This document shows positions 9,268 to 20,367 of a stretch of DNA of 64,000 nucleotides, in pieces. Each line of letters opens with the position of its first letter. Positions within the stretch are counted from its first letter, which is position 1. Origin of the DNA: Haliea sp. (lineage in GTDB: Bacteria; Pseudomonadota; Gammaproteobacteria; Pseudomonadales; Halieaceae); assembly GCA_024642245.1 (NCBI GenBank), contig JAHEBM010000013.1, positions 1 through 64,000 on the forward strand, written 5' to 3'. A model generated the notes under the pieces. That model was not told the origin of the DNA and searched no databases. It was given only the letters and a program-made list of their open reading frames with translations. A program made the position numbers and the translations under genes.

Positions 9268-10683
9268 TTATTTGTTCTTGTTCTTCTTGTCCTTCTTTTT
9301 CACGTGCGCCATCAACCGGCGCTTGCGCTGCACCTGTCGCCCGGTGAGCTTGTTACGCTTGTCCGCGAAAGGATTCTCGCCGGTCTTGAACTCGATGCGC
9401 ACGGGCGTACCAACAAGATCCAGCTCACGCCGGAAAACTTTCTCAAGGTAGCGCTGGTAGCTATTGGGCACCTTGCCGGTCTGGTTGCCATGAATGATGA
9501 TCAGCGGTGGGTTCTGTCCGCCCGCGTGGGCGTAACGCAGCTTGATACGGCGGTTGTCCACCATGGGTGGCGGGTGATCAAACACCGCACCTTCCAGTAT
9601 TCGCGTGAGCATATTGGTATTTAGCTTGCGGGTCGCGGACTGGTAGGCCGCGTTCACCGACTTGTACAACAGGCCCACACCGGAACCATGCAGGGCAGAG
9701 ATAAAGTGCGTTTCAGCGTAGGCGGCAAACTGCAGGCGGCGACTCAACTCACTCTTTATCCACTCGCGTTGGTCCGGCTCGATGCCATCCCACTTGTTGA
9801 CGGCCAGCACCAGTCCGCGCCCCGCGTCGATACAGTGCCCGAGCAGGTGCATGTCCTGATCGACAATACCCTCGTGCCCATCCATGATCAGGATCACCAC
9901 GTGGGCATCATCGATGGCCTTGAGTGTTTTGACGATGGAAAATTTCTCCACGGTTTCGCGCACATTCTTGCGCTTGCGAACCCCGGCGGTGTCGATCAGC
10001 GTGTACTTCTGCCCATCCCGCTCGTAATCGATATAGATGCTGTCACGGGTAGTGCCGGGCTGGTCGAAGACCACCACCCGTTCCTCGCCCAGCAGCCTGT
10101 TCACCAGTGTCGATTTGCCTACATTGGGCCGACCCACCACCGCCACCCGGATACTGTCCGTGTATTCCCGGTGCTCGGGCAGTGGCTCTTCATCGGGAAA
10201 CGCGGCCAGCACGCTCTCGATCATTGAGCGAACACCACGCCCATGACTGGCAGCAATCGCGTAGAGCGATTCTATACCCAGGGCGTAAAAGTCGCTGCTG
10301 GCCACCTGCTCGTCCATGCCGTCGATCTTGTTGACGACCAGGTGAAATGCCTTGTTACGCTGGCGCAGGTGCCTGGCAAGCGCCTGGTCCCCCGGGTTCA
10401 ACCCCTCCCTGGCATCCACTATCATCAGCACCGCATCGGCCTCCTCGATAGCGGTCAGCGACTGCCCCGCCATCTGGGAGTCGATACCGTCCTCGTCACC
10501 GCTGATCCCGCCGGTATCGATGACTACAAACCGGCGACTCCCGATGCGCGCCTCACCGTACTTGCGATCACGGGTCAGGCCGGGAAGGTTCGCAACGAGC
10601 GCGTCACGACTGCGGGTGAGCTGGTTGAAAAGCGTCGACTTACCCACATTGGGGCGCCCTACCAGGGCGATAACAGGGATCAT
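9268..10683 (-). CDS. der: Ribosome-associated GTPase Der (EngA)
   Basis: An essential GTPase with two tandem G domains that matures the 50S ribosomal subunit. Two Walker A motifs GRPNVGKST are visible, one at about residue 8 and one near 185, each followed by its own NKxD (VNKIDG, VNKWDG) and switch regions (DTGG, DTAG). A C-terminal KH-like domain ends in a Lys-rich tail ([10 protein letters not shown]). The length of 471 residues is normal for gammaproteobacteria. Its ATG overlaps the bamB stop (TGATG), so translation is coupled. It closes the housekeeping operon. Confidence 0.97.
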   Translation of the reverse strand: MIPVIALVGRPNVGKSTLFNQLTRSRDALVANLPGLTRDRKYGEARIGSRRFVVIDTGGISGDEDGIDSQMAGQSLTAIEEADAVLMIVDAREGLNPGDQALARHLRQRNKAFHLVVNKIDGMDEQVASSDFYALGIESLYAIAASHGRGVRSMIESVLAAFPDEEPLPEHREYTDSIRVAVVGRPNVGKSTLVNRLLGEERVVVFDQPGTTRDSIYIDYERDGQKYTLIDTAGVRKRKNVRETVEKFSIVKTLKAIDDAHVVILIMDGHEGIVDQDMHLLGHCIDAGRGLVLAVNKWDGIEPDQREWIKSELSRRLQFAAYAETHFISALHGSGVGLLYKSVNAAYQSATRKLNTNMLTRILEGAVFDHPPPMVDNRRIKLRYAHAGGQNPPLIIIHGNQTGKVPNSYQRYLEKVFRRELDLVGTPVRIEFKTGENPFADKRNKLTGRQVQRKRRLMAHVKKKDKKNKNK

Positions 10684-11861
10684 CAGTCTTTGGACTTGAC
10701 CTCGTAGGCGATGAGGTCCCCGCTGTTGCCGTAGACGTAGAGCCTGTTGTCCTCACCCAGCATATCGGCCCTGACGCCGTCGTCATCGGCCTCGACACGC
10801 CCGGCCATTTCACCGTCCACCTGGGACAGGAAATGCACATAGCCATCGGCATCACCGACCGCGACATAACTGCCGACAGGTGTGGGGCGGGACAGGCCGC
10901 GATAGGCCAGCGCCGCTTGCTGCCAGCGTTCGCCCTGACCACTGCGTTGGTAGGCGTACACGGTGCCGTCAGCATCGGCCACATAAACGTTGCCAAAGCC
11001 CTGTGAAACACCGGAAAAGGAGGACACATCGTTCTGCCAGAGCTTGCGACCCTCGGTCACATCTATCGCGGCTATCCTGCCCTGGTAACTGGCTACATAC
11101 AGTTCAGTGCCGAGCAGGGTCATGGTGCCGTCGATATCCACCACCCGTTCGATTTCGGAACGCCCCTGGGAGATCGCTACACGCGCTTCCCAGTTGACGC
11201 CACCCGTGGCGATATCAAAGGCCACCACTCGGCCGTTGGCGAAACCGACATAGGCCACATCGCCATTTACGATCGGTGTGCCGCTGCCGCGCAGGGTCAA
11301 CACCGGCACATTACTGTCATAGGTCCATACCACAGCACCTGTTGCAAAATCCAATCCCTGCAGCTTACCGTCCAGGGTGTGCGCAAGTACGATGCGGCCG
11401 TTACTTTGTGGGACCGACATGACCTCCCCGTTCAGTCGCGTGGTCCACAAGACCTCCCCGGTACTCGCATCGACCTTCAGCACATAACCGTCACTGCTCC
11501 CCAGCAGCAGGGCATCGCCATAAAAACCGATGCCGCCGGAAACCGGCTTTTCCAGCTCCTCGTCCCAAAGACTCTTTCCACTGTTCTTGTCAAAAGCCTC
11601 TATCGTACCGTCGGCTGCACCTGCGTAGATAACGCTGCCATTGATTACCGGCTGTATCTTGTAGAAACCATCACCCTGGCCATTCCCTATACCGTGTGAC
11701 CACAGCTTCTTGATATTGATGGTCTGCTTGAAGTCGACCAGCTCGGCCGGTTGCTTGGGGTCATCCTCATCATCGAATTCAAACCAGCCCTTGATGGTAC
11801 TGCAGGCACTCAGGCTGGAAACCAGCGCGGCGGCGATGAGCCAGCGAAATGCACGGGACAT
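10683..11861 (-). CDS. bamB: Outer membrane assembly lipoprotein BamB
   Basis: Beta-propeller lipoprotein of the BAM complex that folds outer-membrane proteins. The 392-residue protein has a signal peptide with lipobox LSAC (Cys20) and repeated PQQ-like blades of the type GxVYA..DGxxxAxD, for example [33 protein letters not shown] and [12 protein letters not shown]. It lies between yfgM and der as in most gammaproteobacteria, 4 nt after yfgM and overlapping der by one base. Confidence 0.96.
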   Translation of the reverse strand: MSRAFRWLIAAALVSSLSACSTIKGWFEFDDEDDPKQPAELVDFKQTINIKKLWSHGIGNGQGDGFYKIQPVINGSVIYAGAADGTIEAFDKNSGKSLWDEELEKPVSGGIGFYGDALLLGSSDGYVLKVDASTGEVLWTTRLNGEVMSVPQSNGRIVLAHTLDGKLQGLDFATGAVVWTYDSNVPVLTLRGSGTPIVNGDVAYVGFANGRVVAFDIATGGVNWEARVAISQGRSEIERVVDIDGTMTLLGTELYVASYQGRIAAIDVTEGRKLWQNDVSSFSGVSQGFGNVYVADADGTVYAYQRSGQGERWQQAALAYRGLSRPTPVGSYVAVGDADGYVHFLSQVDGEMAGRVEADDDGVRADMLGEDNRLYVYGNSGDLIAYEVKSKD

Positions 11862-11865
11862 GGGC

Positions 11866-12639
11866 CTATTCCTCCACGCCGGTAGCGGCGCCTTCAGCGG
11901 CCCCCGCAGCGTCGGTTACCGCGGCTTTTTCGTCGGTGCCCGCAGCACCGGGTGCGGCGGCTGTCGACACCGTCGCCCGCGCGGGTCGCGGGTTAAGCGC
12001 CTGCAATTTCTGCTCAACGGCCACCAGGTCTATCTCGCCGTTGTCACCCCCAGCGAGCGACAATGCCGCTTTATAAGCCTCGCTCGCCTCACCCGTCCTG
12101 CCCAGGCCGAGCAGGACATCACCACGGGCGAGTGCATAGGAGGCCTTGTAGGGGCCCTCCCCACCCTGGTCCAGGATGGTCAGCGCCTGCTCCGCTTCGC
12201 CACTGGCAGCGAGCACCCTGGCCAGCCGCAACTGTGCAATCCTGGCCACATCACTCCCCTTGGCGGCCTTGCCCAGTGCCCAGCGCAGTTCTGCCTGGGC
12301 TTCGGCCAGGTCATTGCGACCGACGGCGACCCTTGCCAGCTGCAGTGAGGCGAACTGGGCGTAGGTCGTATTGCTGTAATCGGTTTTCAACTGGCCAGCC
12401 AGCTGCAGGGCAATATCCTGCTGTTCCGGCGACAGGGCCGGAGCGTTGAACGCCTGCAGCATGCGCTGGTAGAGGTCGGAGGCTCCCTCCGCCTTACCCG
12501 CACTGTAGTTTTTCCAGCCCTGGTAGCCAAAGCCCAGCCCGAGAGCCAGGATGATCGCTACCAGCATGGAGCGCCCGTTCTCTTTCCACCAGCGGCGCAG
12601 TGCTTCAACCTGTTCTTCTTCTGTACGATATGCTTCCAC
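11866..12639 (-). CDS. yfgM: YfgM-family protein, ancillary SecYEG translocon subunit
   Basis: A 257-residue single-pass inner-membrane protein with a periplasmic TPR-like domain. The N-terminus carries the family signature TEEEQVEALRRWWKENG, then a membrane helix at about residues 25-42. TPR-like helices follow (YAQFASLQLARVAV, AQLRLARVLAASGEAEQAL), and the C-terminus is an Ala/Gly-rich low-complexity tail of about 40 residues. In E. coli YfgM works with PpiD at the SecYEG exit. It sits between hisS and bamB with gaps of 6 and 4 nt, the standard order. Confidence 0.9.
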   Translation of the reverse strand: MEAYRTEEEQVEALRRWWKENGRSMLVAIILALGLGFGYQGWKNYSAGKAEGASDLYQRMLQAFNAPALSPEQQDIALQLAGQLKTDYSNTTYAQFASLQLARVAVGRNDLAEAQAELRWALGKAAKGSDVARIAQLRLARVLAASGEAEQALTILDQGGEGPYKASYALARGDVLLGLGRTGEASEAYKAALSLAGGDNGEIDLVAVEQKLQALNPRPARATVSTAAAPGAAGTDEKAAVTDAAGAAEGAATGVEE

Positions 12640-12645
12640 GTCTGA

Positions 12646-13959
12646 CTATTCCTCTTGCCTGATTTGATCAGCAAACACTGTGCGCAGTGTTGCTTCCAGT
12701 TGTTCCCTGGGTACAGATAGCTGCCCCGATTTCTCTCCCGGCTCCGCGGCCTCTCGCAGTGGCTTTACCGTCACCGTTTGCGCCCGGACTTCGTCCTCGC
12801 CCCAGATCAGGGCGACTCTCGCCCCGCTCTTGTCGGCCTTTTTCAACTGGCTCTTGAAACTGCCGCCGCCGGTGTGCTGGACGATTACCAGGTCATCCAG
12901 GTGATCGCGCAGGGATTCTACCGCGGCCAGGGCCTCCCGGTGCGCGGCATCACCCACCGCCACCGCGTAAACATCCGCCGCGGACTGCCCTGCGGACTCC
13001 ACCGCGCCTGTTTCCAGCATCAGCAGCACCAGCCGCTCCATGCCCATGGCAAAACCCACCGCCGGGGTGGCCTTGCCACCGAGTTGTTCCACCAGGTTGT
13101 CGTAACGGCCACCGGCACACACTGTACCCTGTGCACCCAGGCGATCCGTCACCCACTCGAACACGGTTTTATTGTAATAGTCCAGGCCGCGCACCAGCCG
13201 CGGATTGACCACGTAGGGCAGTCCTGCAGCCTGCAACAGGTCACACAGGCGGGAAAAATCGCTGCGCGCCTCATCGTCCAGGTAATCGGCCAGCGCAGGC
13301 GCGCCGTCCAGGATAGCCTGGGTCTGGGGGCTTTTGCTGTCCAGTATGCGCAGCGGGTTACTGTGCAGCCGGCGTTGGCTGTCCTCGTCCAGTGCATCCC
13401 GGTGGGACTCCAGGTACGCTACCAGGGCCGAGCGGTACGCCCTGCGCGCCGAGCTGCTGCCGATCGAGTTGACCTGCAGCTGGACGGCGTCGACAAGCCC
13501 CAGTTGCCGCCACAGACGGGCCGACAGCAGGATCAGCTCGGCGTCCATATCCACGCTGGCCACGCCAAAAGCTTCAACGCCTATCTGGTGGAACTGGCGC
13601 TGCCGCCCTTTCTGCGGGCGCTCATAGCGAAACATCGGGCCGGCGTACCACAATCGTTGGGGGCCGCCGAGGAGGCCCTGCTGGATAGCGGCGCGAACAC
13701 AACCGGCGGTACCTTCGGGCCGCAGGGTAAGGCTCTCCCCGTTGCGATCGTCGAAGCTGTACATTTCCTTTTCAACGATATCAGTGACTTCCCCGATAGA
13801 GCGCTTGAACAGATCGGTTTGTTCGACCACGGGCAGGCGTATTTCGCCGTAGCCGTAACTGGCCAACAGGCGGCTTACCGTCCGTTCGAGGTAACGCCAG
13901 TGGGGGGTCTCGTCCGGCAGGATGTCGTTCATCCCGCGGACAGCTCTTATATTGCTCAC
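12646..13959 (-). CDS. hisS: Histidyl-tRNA synthetase
   Basis: Charges tRNA-His. The 437-residue class II synthetase begins with the family N-terminus ([12 protein letters not shown]). It shows motif 2 ([20 protein letters not shown]), the histidine-binding motif [16 protein letters not shown], motif 3 (GFAMGMERL) and a C-terminal anticodon-binding domain ([10 protein letters not shown]). The position between ispG and yfgM is conserved. Confidence 0.97.
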   Translation of the reverse strand: MSNIRAVRGMNDILPDETPHWRYLERTVSRLLASYGYGEIRLPVVEQTDLFKRSIGEVTDIVEKEMYSFDDRNGESLTLRPEGTAGCVRAAIQQGLLGGPQRLWYAGPMFRYERPQKGRQRQFHQIGVEAFGVASVDMDAELILLSARLWRQLGLVDAVQLQVNSIGSSSARRAYRSALVAYLESHRDALDEDSQRRLHSNPLRILDSKSPQTQAILDGAPALADYLDDEARSDFSRLCDLLQAAGLPYVVNPRLVRGLDYYNKTVFEWVTDRLGAQGTVCAGGRYDNLVEQLGGKATPAVGFAMGMERLVLLMLETGAVESAGQSAADVYAVAVGDAAHREALAAVESLRDHLDDLVIVQHTGGGSFKSQLKKADKSGARVALIWGEDEVRAQTVTVKPLREAAEPGEKSGQLSVPREQLEATLRTVFADQIRQEE

Positions 13960-13984
13960 GCGCTCTCCGGTGATCGCATTTTCT

Positions 13985-15115
13985 TCAGGTGGACGATTTC
14001 AGGATGAGCCTTTCATCCAGGGCGGCCTGTTCCTGCTCGAGAAACGCCGCTCTTTCGCGGATCACCCGCTCCAGGTGATCGATGAAATCACTGTTACTGA
14101 CCTTGTGATCAGGCTCACCGGCCACGTATATCAGGTTGTTAGGACTGGCCCCGGTCAGGCCCACATCGGCTTCGCGTGCTTCGCCCGGGCCGTTCACGAT
14201 ACAGCCAATGACCGCGACATCCATGGGTGTGCGAATATCCTCGAGGCGCTGCTCAAGCATGTTCATGGTGCCAATGACATCGAAGTTCTGCCGCGAGCAG
14301 CTGGGGCACGCGATAAAATTGATGCCGTTTGTGCGCAATTTCAAACTCTTGAGTATCTCGAATCCGACCTTCACCTCTTCCACAGGATCTGCCGCCAGCG
14401 AGATGCGGATGGTATCCCCTATGCCGTCCATCAACAGCATGCCAAGGCCCACGGCCGACTTCACGGTACCGCCGCGCAGGCCGCCCGCTTCCGTGATGCC
14501 CAGGTGCAGGGGCTGGTCTATTTCCCGCGCGAGCAGGCGATAGGCCTCTACCGCCATGAACACCTCGGATGCTTTCACACTGACCTTGAAATCCGGGTAG
14601 TTGAACTTTTCCAGGATAGCCACATGCCGCATGGCGGACTCTACCAGGGCGGCGGCAGTGGGCTCGCCGTACTTGCGCTGCAACTCCTTGCCCAGGGAGC
14701 CCGCATTGACGCCAATGCGGATGGGAATACCCTTGTCCCTGGCGCTGTCGATCACGGCCCGAACCTTGGCGTCACTACCGATATTTCCCGGGTTGATGCG
14801 CAGGCAATCGACCCCGTACTCGGCAACCTTGAGGGCGATTTTGTGATCAAAATGAATATCGGCCACCAGCGGCACCTCGACCTGCGCGCGTATCTCGCGA
14901 AACGCCTCGGCCGCTTCCATGCTGGGCACGGATATGCGCACGATATCGGCGCCTGCGTCCGCTATGGCGCGCACCTGTGCCACGGTGGCCGCCACGTCAC
15001 AGGTCTCGGTATTGGTCATGCTCTGTACACTGATGGGGGCGTCACCACCCACCGGCACATTGCCCACCATGATCTGCCGGCTGGTACGCCGCTTGATCGG
15101 GCTCTGTGTTTTCAT
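13985..15115 (-). CDS. ispG: 4-hydroxy-3-methylbut-2-en-1-yl diphosphate synthase IspG
   Basis: Penultimate enzyme of the MEP isoprenoid pathway; an Fe-S enzyme that converts MEcPP to HMBPP. It is 376 residues with an N-terminal TIM barrel ([20 protein letters not shown], then [11 protein letters not shown]). The C-terminal 4Fe-4S domain has ligand cysteines in [13 protein letters not shown] and [10 protein letters not shown]. Its start overlaps the rodZ-like stop by 4 nt. As an Fe-S protein it needs cluster assembly from a system not encoded near the lone iscS downstream of trmJ. Confidence 0.96.
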   Translation of the reverse strand: MKTQSPIKRRTSRQIMVGNVPVGGDAPISVQSMTNTETCDVAATVAQVRAIADAGADIVRISVPSMEAAEAFREIRAQVEVPLVADIHFDHKIALKVAEYGVDCLRINPGNIGSDAKVRAVIDSARDKGIPIRIGVNAGSLGKELQRKYGEPTAAALVESAMRHVAILEKFNYPDFKVSVKASEVFMAVEAYRLLAREIDQPLHLGITEAGGLRGGTVKSAVGLGMLLMDGIGDTIRISLAADPVEEVKVGFEILKSLKLRTNGINFIACPSCSRQNFDVIGTMNMLEQRLEDIRTPMDVAVIGCIVNGPGEAREADVGLTGASPNNLIYVAGEPDHKVSNSDFIDHLERVIRERAAFLEQEQAALDERLILKSST

Positions 15116-15588
15116 CTTTCACCTGTCGTGGGATAGGCGCCAGCCGGGTCTGCCATCGGCCCCGCAGGCGCCGGTGACTGCGGTACTGCCTCCGGGACCG
15201 CTCGCCACCACCAGATCACCGCTATCAGCAGGCCGAGCAGCAACAGGCCGACAAACACGCCCAGGCCGGTGTGCTGCAGTTGCGGCGGGGTCCGCGCCTT
15301 GCGTGGCTCCGGCGTCACTTCACTGGCCCGCAGCTGGTCAAATGCGTCGAGCAGGCGTTTCTCGTCCACGCCCACCAGTTTGCCATAGGCCTTCACATAG
15401 CCCCGGGCAAAAGCGGGGTGGCGCAGGGTCTGGTAGTCATCGCGCTCGATAATAGCGGGATAGCCCGGCATCAGGTGCAGCCGGTCCGCCACTTCCCGCT
15501 CGGACAGATCGAGTTTCTCCCGTGCCGCTTTCAGCAGTGTTCCGGGGGTTAAAAAGGCATCCACCTGTGGGCTGACAGCTTCGCTCAC
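15112..15588 (-). CDS. rodZ: Short RodZ-like protein (cytoplasmic HTH plus one membrane helix)
   Basis: RodZ links the MreB cytoskeleton to the cell-wall elongation machinery. Residues about 12-85 form a Cro/RodZ-type helix-turn-helix domain ([22 protein letters not shown], then [16 protein letters not shown]). A membrane helix follows at about 110-128 ([18 protein letters not shown]). Only some 30 periplasmic residues remain, so the usual linker and C-terminal beta domain (DUF4115) are absent; E. coli RodZ has 337 residues. It overlaps both neighbours by 4 nt (ATGA type), so the gene is maintained and not decaying. Whether it still acts in cell shape is not certain. Confidence 0.82.
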   Translation of the reverse strand: MSEAVSPQVDAFLTPGTLLKAAREKLDLSEREVADRLHLMPGYPAIIERDDYQTLRHPAFARGYVKAYGKLVGVDEKRLLDAFDQLRASEVTPEPRKARTPPQLQHTGLGVFVGLLLLGLLIAVIWWWRAVPEAVPQSPAPAGPMADPAGAYPTTGER

Positions 15589-16361
15589 GGGGCCTGGATC
15601 CGTTTGTACGCTTCGTACTCAATGGAATCCGGGTACAGGTTACTCAAAGCCAGCGCATAGCTGCTCTCGTCATTCAGATTGCCCGATTCCCGGGCCAGGC
15701 GGATCCCGAGCCACAACCCGCGCGCCGATTGCTGTCGCACCACGGTGCGATAAGTGCCGTAGTATTTCCTGGCGTTGCGGTAATCGCCAACGTCAAAACG
15801 CAGCTGTGACATTTCCAGCAAGGCTATGGAATTGGTCCGGTCCATTGCCAGGGCGCGCACGAAGGCCTCTTCGGCACCCTCGGTGTCAAACAATTGCACA
15901 CGGCACAGGCCAAGATTGACAAACGCCAGTGGCCGCCCGGAGTAGAGGCTGTCCTTTACCACCCGTTCGAGCTGTTTCTCCGCTTCCTTGTAACGCTGCT
16001 GGGCAAACAGGAATGCAGCGAAATTATTGCGGGCCCGCGGGAAGTCCGGGTCGATCTTGAGCGCCATCTCGAAGTTTTCCTCGGCGAGCTCGTACTCCCC
16101 GGTACTTTGGTAAACCAGGGCGAAAGCTTCGTAGACATAGGCATTTTTCGGGTCGATCTCATAGGCCAGCTTGAGATTGCGCTTGGCGGCCTCCCAGTTG
16201 CCCTCACCGATATATTGCCGCGCCAGCTCCACCCGCTGCTGCAACGCCTTTTCCGGCGACGCCTCTTCAGTGAATACGCTTTCAGTGGTCGAAATGCACC
16301 CGGCCAGCAAGGCCAGAAGCGCAATTGCGCCGATATATCTCAATTTTGCCTTGATAAGCAC
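15585..16361 (-). CDS. pilW: Type IV pilus biogenesis lipoprotein PilW/PilF
   Basis: A 258-residue TPR lipoprotein, the pilotin that carries the PilQ secretin to the outer membrane. Lipobox LLAGC falls at about residue 22. TPR units follow: YIGEGNWEAAKRNLKLAYEIDPKN (whole unit about residues 51-75), then repeats ending in FPRARNNFAAFLF and LAFVNLGLCRVQL. The location between rlmN and the rodZ-like gene is conserved in pseudomonads. No other pilus genes are in the window. Confidence 0.92.
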   Translation of the reverse strand: MLIKAKLRYIGAIALLALLAGCISTTESVFTEEASPEKALQQRVELARQYIGEGNWEAAKRNLKLAYEIDPKNAYVYEAFALVYQSTGEYELAEENFEMALKIDPDFPRARNNFAAFLFAQQRYKEAEKQLERVVKDSLYSGRPLAFVNLGLCRVQLFDTEGAEEAFVRALAMDRTNSIALLEMSQLRFDVGDYRNARKYYGTYRTVVRQQSARGLWLGIRLARESGNLNDESSYALALSNLYPDSIEYEAYKRIQAP

Positions 16362-16368
16362 CTGTACC

Positions 16369-17514
16369 CTACCTCACCTGTATAGCCTGAATTTCCGCTG
16401 CCGCGCGATGCCGTTCGCTGCGCCGGGTCCGGTCGACGACCTGGCCGACCAGTTGCCCGCAGGCGGCGTCGATATCGTCACCCCGGGTGGTACGCACCGT
16501 TACCACAAAACCCGCATCGACCAGCACCTGCCAGAAACGGCTCACCGCGTTACCGCTGGGCCGCTCGTACCCGGACTGTGGAAATGCGTTGAACGGGATC
16601 AGGTTGATCTTACAGGGAAAATCCCTCAGCAGCACAACCAGTTCCCGGGCGTGCTCGGGCTGGTCGTTGACACCGGCAATCAGGGTGTACTCAACGGTGA
16701 CCACCCGCTTGTTGTCACGCTGCGCATCGATATAGTTGCGAGCACTGGCAAGCAGCATGGCGATCGGGTACTTGCGGTTGATCGGTACCAGCTGGCTGCG
16801 CAGCGCATCATTGGGCGCGTGCAGGGAAATCGCCAGGGACACTTCGCTCACAGCCGCGAGCTTATCCAGCGCTGGCACTACACCCGATGTGCTCAGCGTC
16901 ACCCGTCGCTTGGACAATCCGTAGGCCAGGTCTTCCAGCATCAGGTCCATGGCCGCGACCACATTGTCAAAATTGAGCAGGGGTTCGCCCATGCCCATCA
17001 TCACCACATTGGTAACAACCCGGCTGGCGCCGGGGCGGAAAGCGTCATAGGAGTTAATGGCGAGCCATACCTGCCCGATGATCTCCGCCGCAGTCAGGTC
17101 GCGCTGGAAGCCCTGCTTGCCGGTGGAGCAAAAACTGCAATCCAGGCTACAGCCCACCTGCGAGGACACACACAGGGTTGCCCGCCCCCCCTCCGGGATC
17201 AGCACCGACTCCACCAGCCCGCCCCCATCGACCCGGATAACCCACTTGCGGGTGCCATCGCTGGAATCGTGTTCACTGACGATCTCGGGGGGACGAACCT
17301 CCGCAATAAGCTGCAGCTTGTCCCGCAGAGCCTTGCCCAGGTTTGTCATTTCACCGATATCAAGCACGCCCGCGTGATGTATCCACTTCAGCACCTGCTG
17401 CGCGCGAAACTTTTTCTCCCCGATGTCGAGGAAAAACTGCTCCATCTGGCGCAGGGACAAGCCCAGCAGGTTAACCCTGGGCTGCCCGGAAGTGCTGATC
17501 GCAGGAGTGCTCAT
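16369..17514 (-). CDS. rlmN: Dual-specificity 23S rRNA/tRNA adenine-C2 methyltransferase RlmN
   Basis: Radical SAM enzyme that methylates A2503 of 23S rRNA and A37 of some tRNAs. The 381-residue protein carries the radical SAM motif C122-x3-C126-x2-C129 (CSLDCSFC) and the C-terminal methyl-carrier cysteine in [21 protein letters not shown] is the SAM-binding GGE-like motif. It follows ndk by 14 nt and precedes pilW by 7 nt. Confidence 0.96.
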   Translation of the reverse strand: MSTPAISTSGQPRVNLLGLSLRQMEQFFLDIGEKKFRAQQVLKWIHHAGVLDIGEMTNLGKALRDKLQLIAEVRPPEIVSEHDSSDGTRKWVIRVDGGGLVESVLIPEGGRATLCVSSQVGCSLDCSFCSTGKQGFQRDLTAAEIIGQVWLAINSYDAFRPGASRVVTNVVMMGMGEPLLNFDNVVAAMDLMLEDLAYGLSKRRVTLSTSGVVPALDKLAAVSEVSLAISLHAPNDALRSQLVPINRKYPIAMLLASARNYIDAQRDNKRVVTVEYTLIAGVNDQPEHARELVVLLRDFPCKINLIPFNAFPQSGYERPSGNAVSRFWQVLVDAGFVVTVRTTRGDDIDAACGQLVGQVVDRTRRSERHRAAAEIQAIQVR

Positions 17515-17528
17515 TGCAGCTGGAGCGA

Positions 17529-17954
17529 CTAGCGCTCGCAGATCTCGCTGGCGGCAAAGAAATAGGCGATTTCCCGCGCGGCTGAGGCAGTCGAGTCAGA
17601 GCCGTGTACGGCATTGGCGTCGATAGAGCTGGCGAAGTCGGCGCGAATGGTTCCCGCGGCGGCTTCCTTGGGGTTGGTTGCGCCCATCAGGTCACGGTTC
17701 TTGGCAACCGCACCCTCACCCTCGAGCACCTGCACCACCACCGGCCCGGACGTCATGAACTCGATCAGGTCAGGAAAAAACGGGCGCTGCGCGTGCTCCG
17801 CGTAAAAGCCGCCGGCCACCTCATTACTCAGGCGCAGCATCTTGGAAGCGACAATACGCAGGCCGTTGCTCTCGAAGCGGGAGTAAATCTTGCCAACAAT
17901 GTTCTTGCCAACTGCGTCCGGTTTGATAATGGAAAGCGTGCGTTCTACCGCCAT
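17529..17954 (-). CDS. ndk: Nucleoside diphosphate kinase
   Basis: Balances NTP pools by phosphate transfer through a phosphohistidine. It is 141 residues from the ATG at 17954, with the ribosome site AGGAG 8 nt upstream; the open frame extends to 18050 but that part is unlike the family. The active-site signature NAVHGSDS contains the catalytic His near residue 117; [12 protein letters not shown] and [14 protein letters not shown] are typical. First gene of the ndk-der operon, behind its own -10 element. Confidence 0.96.
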   Translation of the reverse strand: MAVERTLSIIKPDAVGKNIVGKIYSRFESNGLRIVASKMLRLSNEVAGGFYAEHAQRPFFPDLIEFMTSGPVVVQVLEGEGAVAKNRDLMGATNPKEAAAGTIRADFASSIDANAVHGSDSTASAAREIAYFFAASEICER

Positions 17955-18049
17955 GGGTGGTCTCCTTGTAAGATTTTTTGCGGGTATGCGCGGGTGTCGT
18001 GGCCACCGATCGACGGGCTGGCCCTGCCCCGAGCGCCAAAAGCCGCGCA

Positions 18050-18078
18050 ATTATACGGACTTTGGCCCCGGGTTTCAC
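18050..18078 (-). promoter_or_regulatory. Probable promoter of the ndk-rlmN-pilW-rodZ-ispG-hisS-yfgM-bamB-der operon
   Basis: On the minus strand a perfect -10 TATAAT lies at 18050-18055, about 95 nt before ndk. The -35 region about 17 nt upstream (GTGAAA) is weak. This is the only good promoter-like site in the 225-nt gap between iscS and ndk; the rest of that gap holds nothing I can call. Confidence 0.5.
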
Positions 18079-18179
18079 CCAGTATTGGATCTGTGCGGAA
18101 GTTTGTTTTGCTTTTAAATCAGGGGCTTGGAAAAGAACGGCAGAAATAGTGGAATTTTACGTCGGCCGCGGCGCCCGAT

Positions 18180-19367
18180 TCAGGCCCTCCCCCCGATATG
18201 CGCGGCCCACTGCGCGGATGATTCCCGCAATTTCTGTACCGCGTGCCGCAGTTGCGCCGCCGCCGCGTCCACGTCTTCTACCGTGGTGAAGCGGCCAAAA
18301 CTGAAGCGCAGGGAGCTGTGGGCAAGCTCATCGGGCAGGCCGATGGCGCGCAGAACGTAGGAGGGCTCCAGACTTGCCGACGTGCAGGCGGAACCGGTCG
18401 AAAGAGCCAGGTCCTTGAGCGACATGAGCAGGGCCTCGCCCTCGACGAAACCCACGCTGATATTGAGCGCTCCCGGCAGGCGCTGCTGCGGGTCACCGTT
18501 CACGCGCACTTCCCCCAGGTCGCTTACGGCATCCCAGAAGCGCCGCCGCAGGGACACCAGTCGAGCGCCCTCCTCGGACAGGCAGGCCATGGCCAGCTGT
18601 GCCGCCTCACCCATGCCGACGATCTGGTGCGTGGCCAGGGTTCCCGAGCGCATACCTCGTTCATGCCCTCCCCCGTGCATCTGGGCCTCTATCTGCACCC
18701 GCGGCTGGCGCCTCACATAGAGCGCGCCCATGCCCTTGGGCCCATAAAATTTATGCGCCGACAGCGACATGAGGTCCACGTCCAGCTGCCCCAGGTCAAT
18801 CGGCAACTTGCCTGCGCTCTGCGCGGCATCGCAATGCAGGAGCACCCCCGCTGCACGGGTCACCCGGCCAATCGCCGCAATATCATTGACGGTGCCCAGC
18901 TCATTATTGGCGTGCATGATACTCACCAGAATGGTGTCATCGCGCAGGGCAGCAGATACCGCCGCGGGCGTCACCAGGCCGTCCGGGCCGGGTGCCAGGT
19001 AGGTGATATCAAAGCCTTCACTTGCCAGCTGCTGGCAACTGTCCAGTACGGCTTTATGCTCGATGGACGAGGTGACGATATGCCGCCCACGCGCGCGATG
19101 AAAATGTGCCACCCCCTTGATCGCAAGATTGTCCGACTCGGTCGCCCCGGATGTCCAGACGACCTCGCGGGGATCACAATTGATCAGGTCCGCGACCTGG
19201 CGACGGGCGTGCTCGACGGCCTCCTCGGCCCGCCAGCCGTAAATATGGGAGCGCGAGGCGGGATTGCCGAAATTGCCCTCCAGGGACAGGCACCGCACCA
19301 TTTTCTCCACCACGCGCGGATCCACCGGGGTGGTTGCCAGGTAATCGAGGTAAATGGGTTTGTTCAT
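18180..19367 (-). CDS. iscS: Cysteine desulfurase IscS, without the rest of the isc operon
   Basis: PLP enzyme that takes sulfur from cysteine for Fe-S clusters and thiolated tRNA. PLP-binding Lys206 lies in [10 protein letters not shown] and the persulfide Cys328 in [13 protein letters not shown]-like sequence ([13 protein letters not shown]); both numbers equal those of E. coli IscS. At 395 residues it lacks the C-terminal tail (IEWAHH in E. coli) that helps bind IscU. The gene order trmJ-iscS-ndk shows that cysE, iscR, iscU, iscA, hscBA and fdx, which normally surround it here, are gone. A role in tRNA thiolation is the likely reason for retention (inference). Confidence 0.93.
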   Translation of the reverse strand: MNKPIYLDYLATTPVDPRVVEKMVRCLSLEGNFGNPASRSHIYGWRAEEAVEHARRQVADLINCDPREVVWTSGATESDNLAIKGVAHFHRARGRHIVTSSIEHKAVLDSCQQLASEGFDITYLAPGPDGLVTPAAVSAALRDDTILVSIMHANNELGTVNDIAAIGRVTRAAGVLLHCDAAQSAGKLPIDLGQLDVDLMSLSAHKFYGPKGMGALYVRRQPRVQIEAQMHGGGHERGMRSGTLATHQIVGMGEAAQLAMACLSEEGARLVSLRRRFWDAVSDLGEVRVNGDPQQRLPGALNISVGFVEGEALLMSLKDLALSTGSACTSASLEPSYVLRAIGLPDELAHSSLRFSFGRFTTVEDVDAAAAQLRHAVQKLRESSAQWAAHIGGRA

Positions 19368-19456
19368 GAATATTCACTCCTTACAGCTGCGGCAGGGCAG
19401 ATACCGGGTGCCGGCTCGATCATCGCGGGCAGTATGCAATACCGGGGTGGGCCCCG

Positions 19457-20206
19457 CTAGCGCGGCTTGTCCCGCCCCCTTTGCACCCACTTCTGGGTTT
19501 CGGTGAGTATCCCCCGCAGTATATTCAACTCCATTTCGTCCAGCCGGACCCGGCCGTAGAGCCGCCGCAGGCGCGCCATCAACTGCCGGGGCGCCGCGGG
19601 ATCGAGGAACTCGATATCCGACAGTGCCTGCTCCAGGTGCACGTAAAAGCGCTCGAGGTTTTCCACCGTGGCAAAGGGCGTATCCCACTGCTCATCCTCA
19701 CTCACGGGCAGGGCCGGCTGCACCAGCAGCATCCGCAGCTCGTAACACACGATCTGCACCGCCATTGCAAGATTGAGGGAACTGTAGGCATCGGAGGTGG
19801 GTATATTGAGGTGCAGGTTACACAACTGCAGCTCTTCATTGGTGAGACCGCGATCCTCGCGGCCGAACATGACAGCTACCTGCTCCTTCGCGGATACCGT
19901 GTCGATACGTTTTGCACACTGCCGCGGATCCAGCAGGGGCCAGGGTATACGGCGTTCACGGGCACTGGTGCCCACCACGAACTGGCAGTCGGCAATGGCC
20001 TCCTCGACGGTGGGCACGATCACTGCCGTTTCGAGCAGGTCCGCGGCGGAGGCCGCGCGCCACACGGCCTGTTCGTCGGGGAATTTGACGGGGGCAACCA
20101 GGTACAGGCGCGACAGGCCCATGTTTTTCATCGCCCGCGCCACTCCGCCGATATTGCCCGGATGGGTCGTGTTAACCAGTACGATGCGAATGTTCTCGAA
20201 ATTCAT
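19457..20206 (-). CDS. trmJ: tRNA (cytidine/uridine-2'-O-)-methyltransferase TrmJ
   Basis: SPOUT-fold enzyme that methylates the ribose of nucleotide 32 in several tRNAs. From the ATG at 20206 it is 249 residues and begins with the family N-terminus IRIVLVNTTHPGNIGGVARAMKNMG. The knot motifs VMFGREDRGLTNEEL and PTSDAYSSLNLAMAVQIVCYE are clear. The open frame runs back to 20356, but that part is not family-like. It is divergent from suhB, the standard arrangement, and lies upstream of iscS. Confidence 0.95.
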   Translation of the reverse strand: MNFENIRIVLVNTTHPGNIGGVARAMKNMGLSRLYLVAPVKFPDEQAVWRAASAADLLETAVIVPTVEEAIADCQFVVGTSARERRIPWPLLDPRQCAKRIDTVSAKEQVAVMFGREDRGLTNEELQLCNLHLNIPTSDAYSSLNLAMAVQIVCYELRMLLVQPALPVSEDEQWDTPFATVENLERFYVHLEQALSDIEFLDPAAPRQLMARLRRLYGRVRLDEMELNILRGILTETQKWVQRGRDKPR

Positions 20207-20367
20207 AATTGCCGGATTGCCTGCAAAAAGGCGCGCGATTATAGCAGCAACGCCATGACCCGGTAAGGCTGCCTCGGGCCGGGGGGCGTTCACCGGCAGT
20301 GCCGCACAGACCGTGTGGCGTGCTCGCAGCGCCATGACATTCTGGGCAATACCCACTCAAAGCGACC

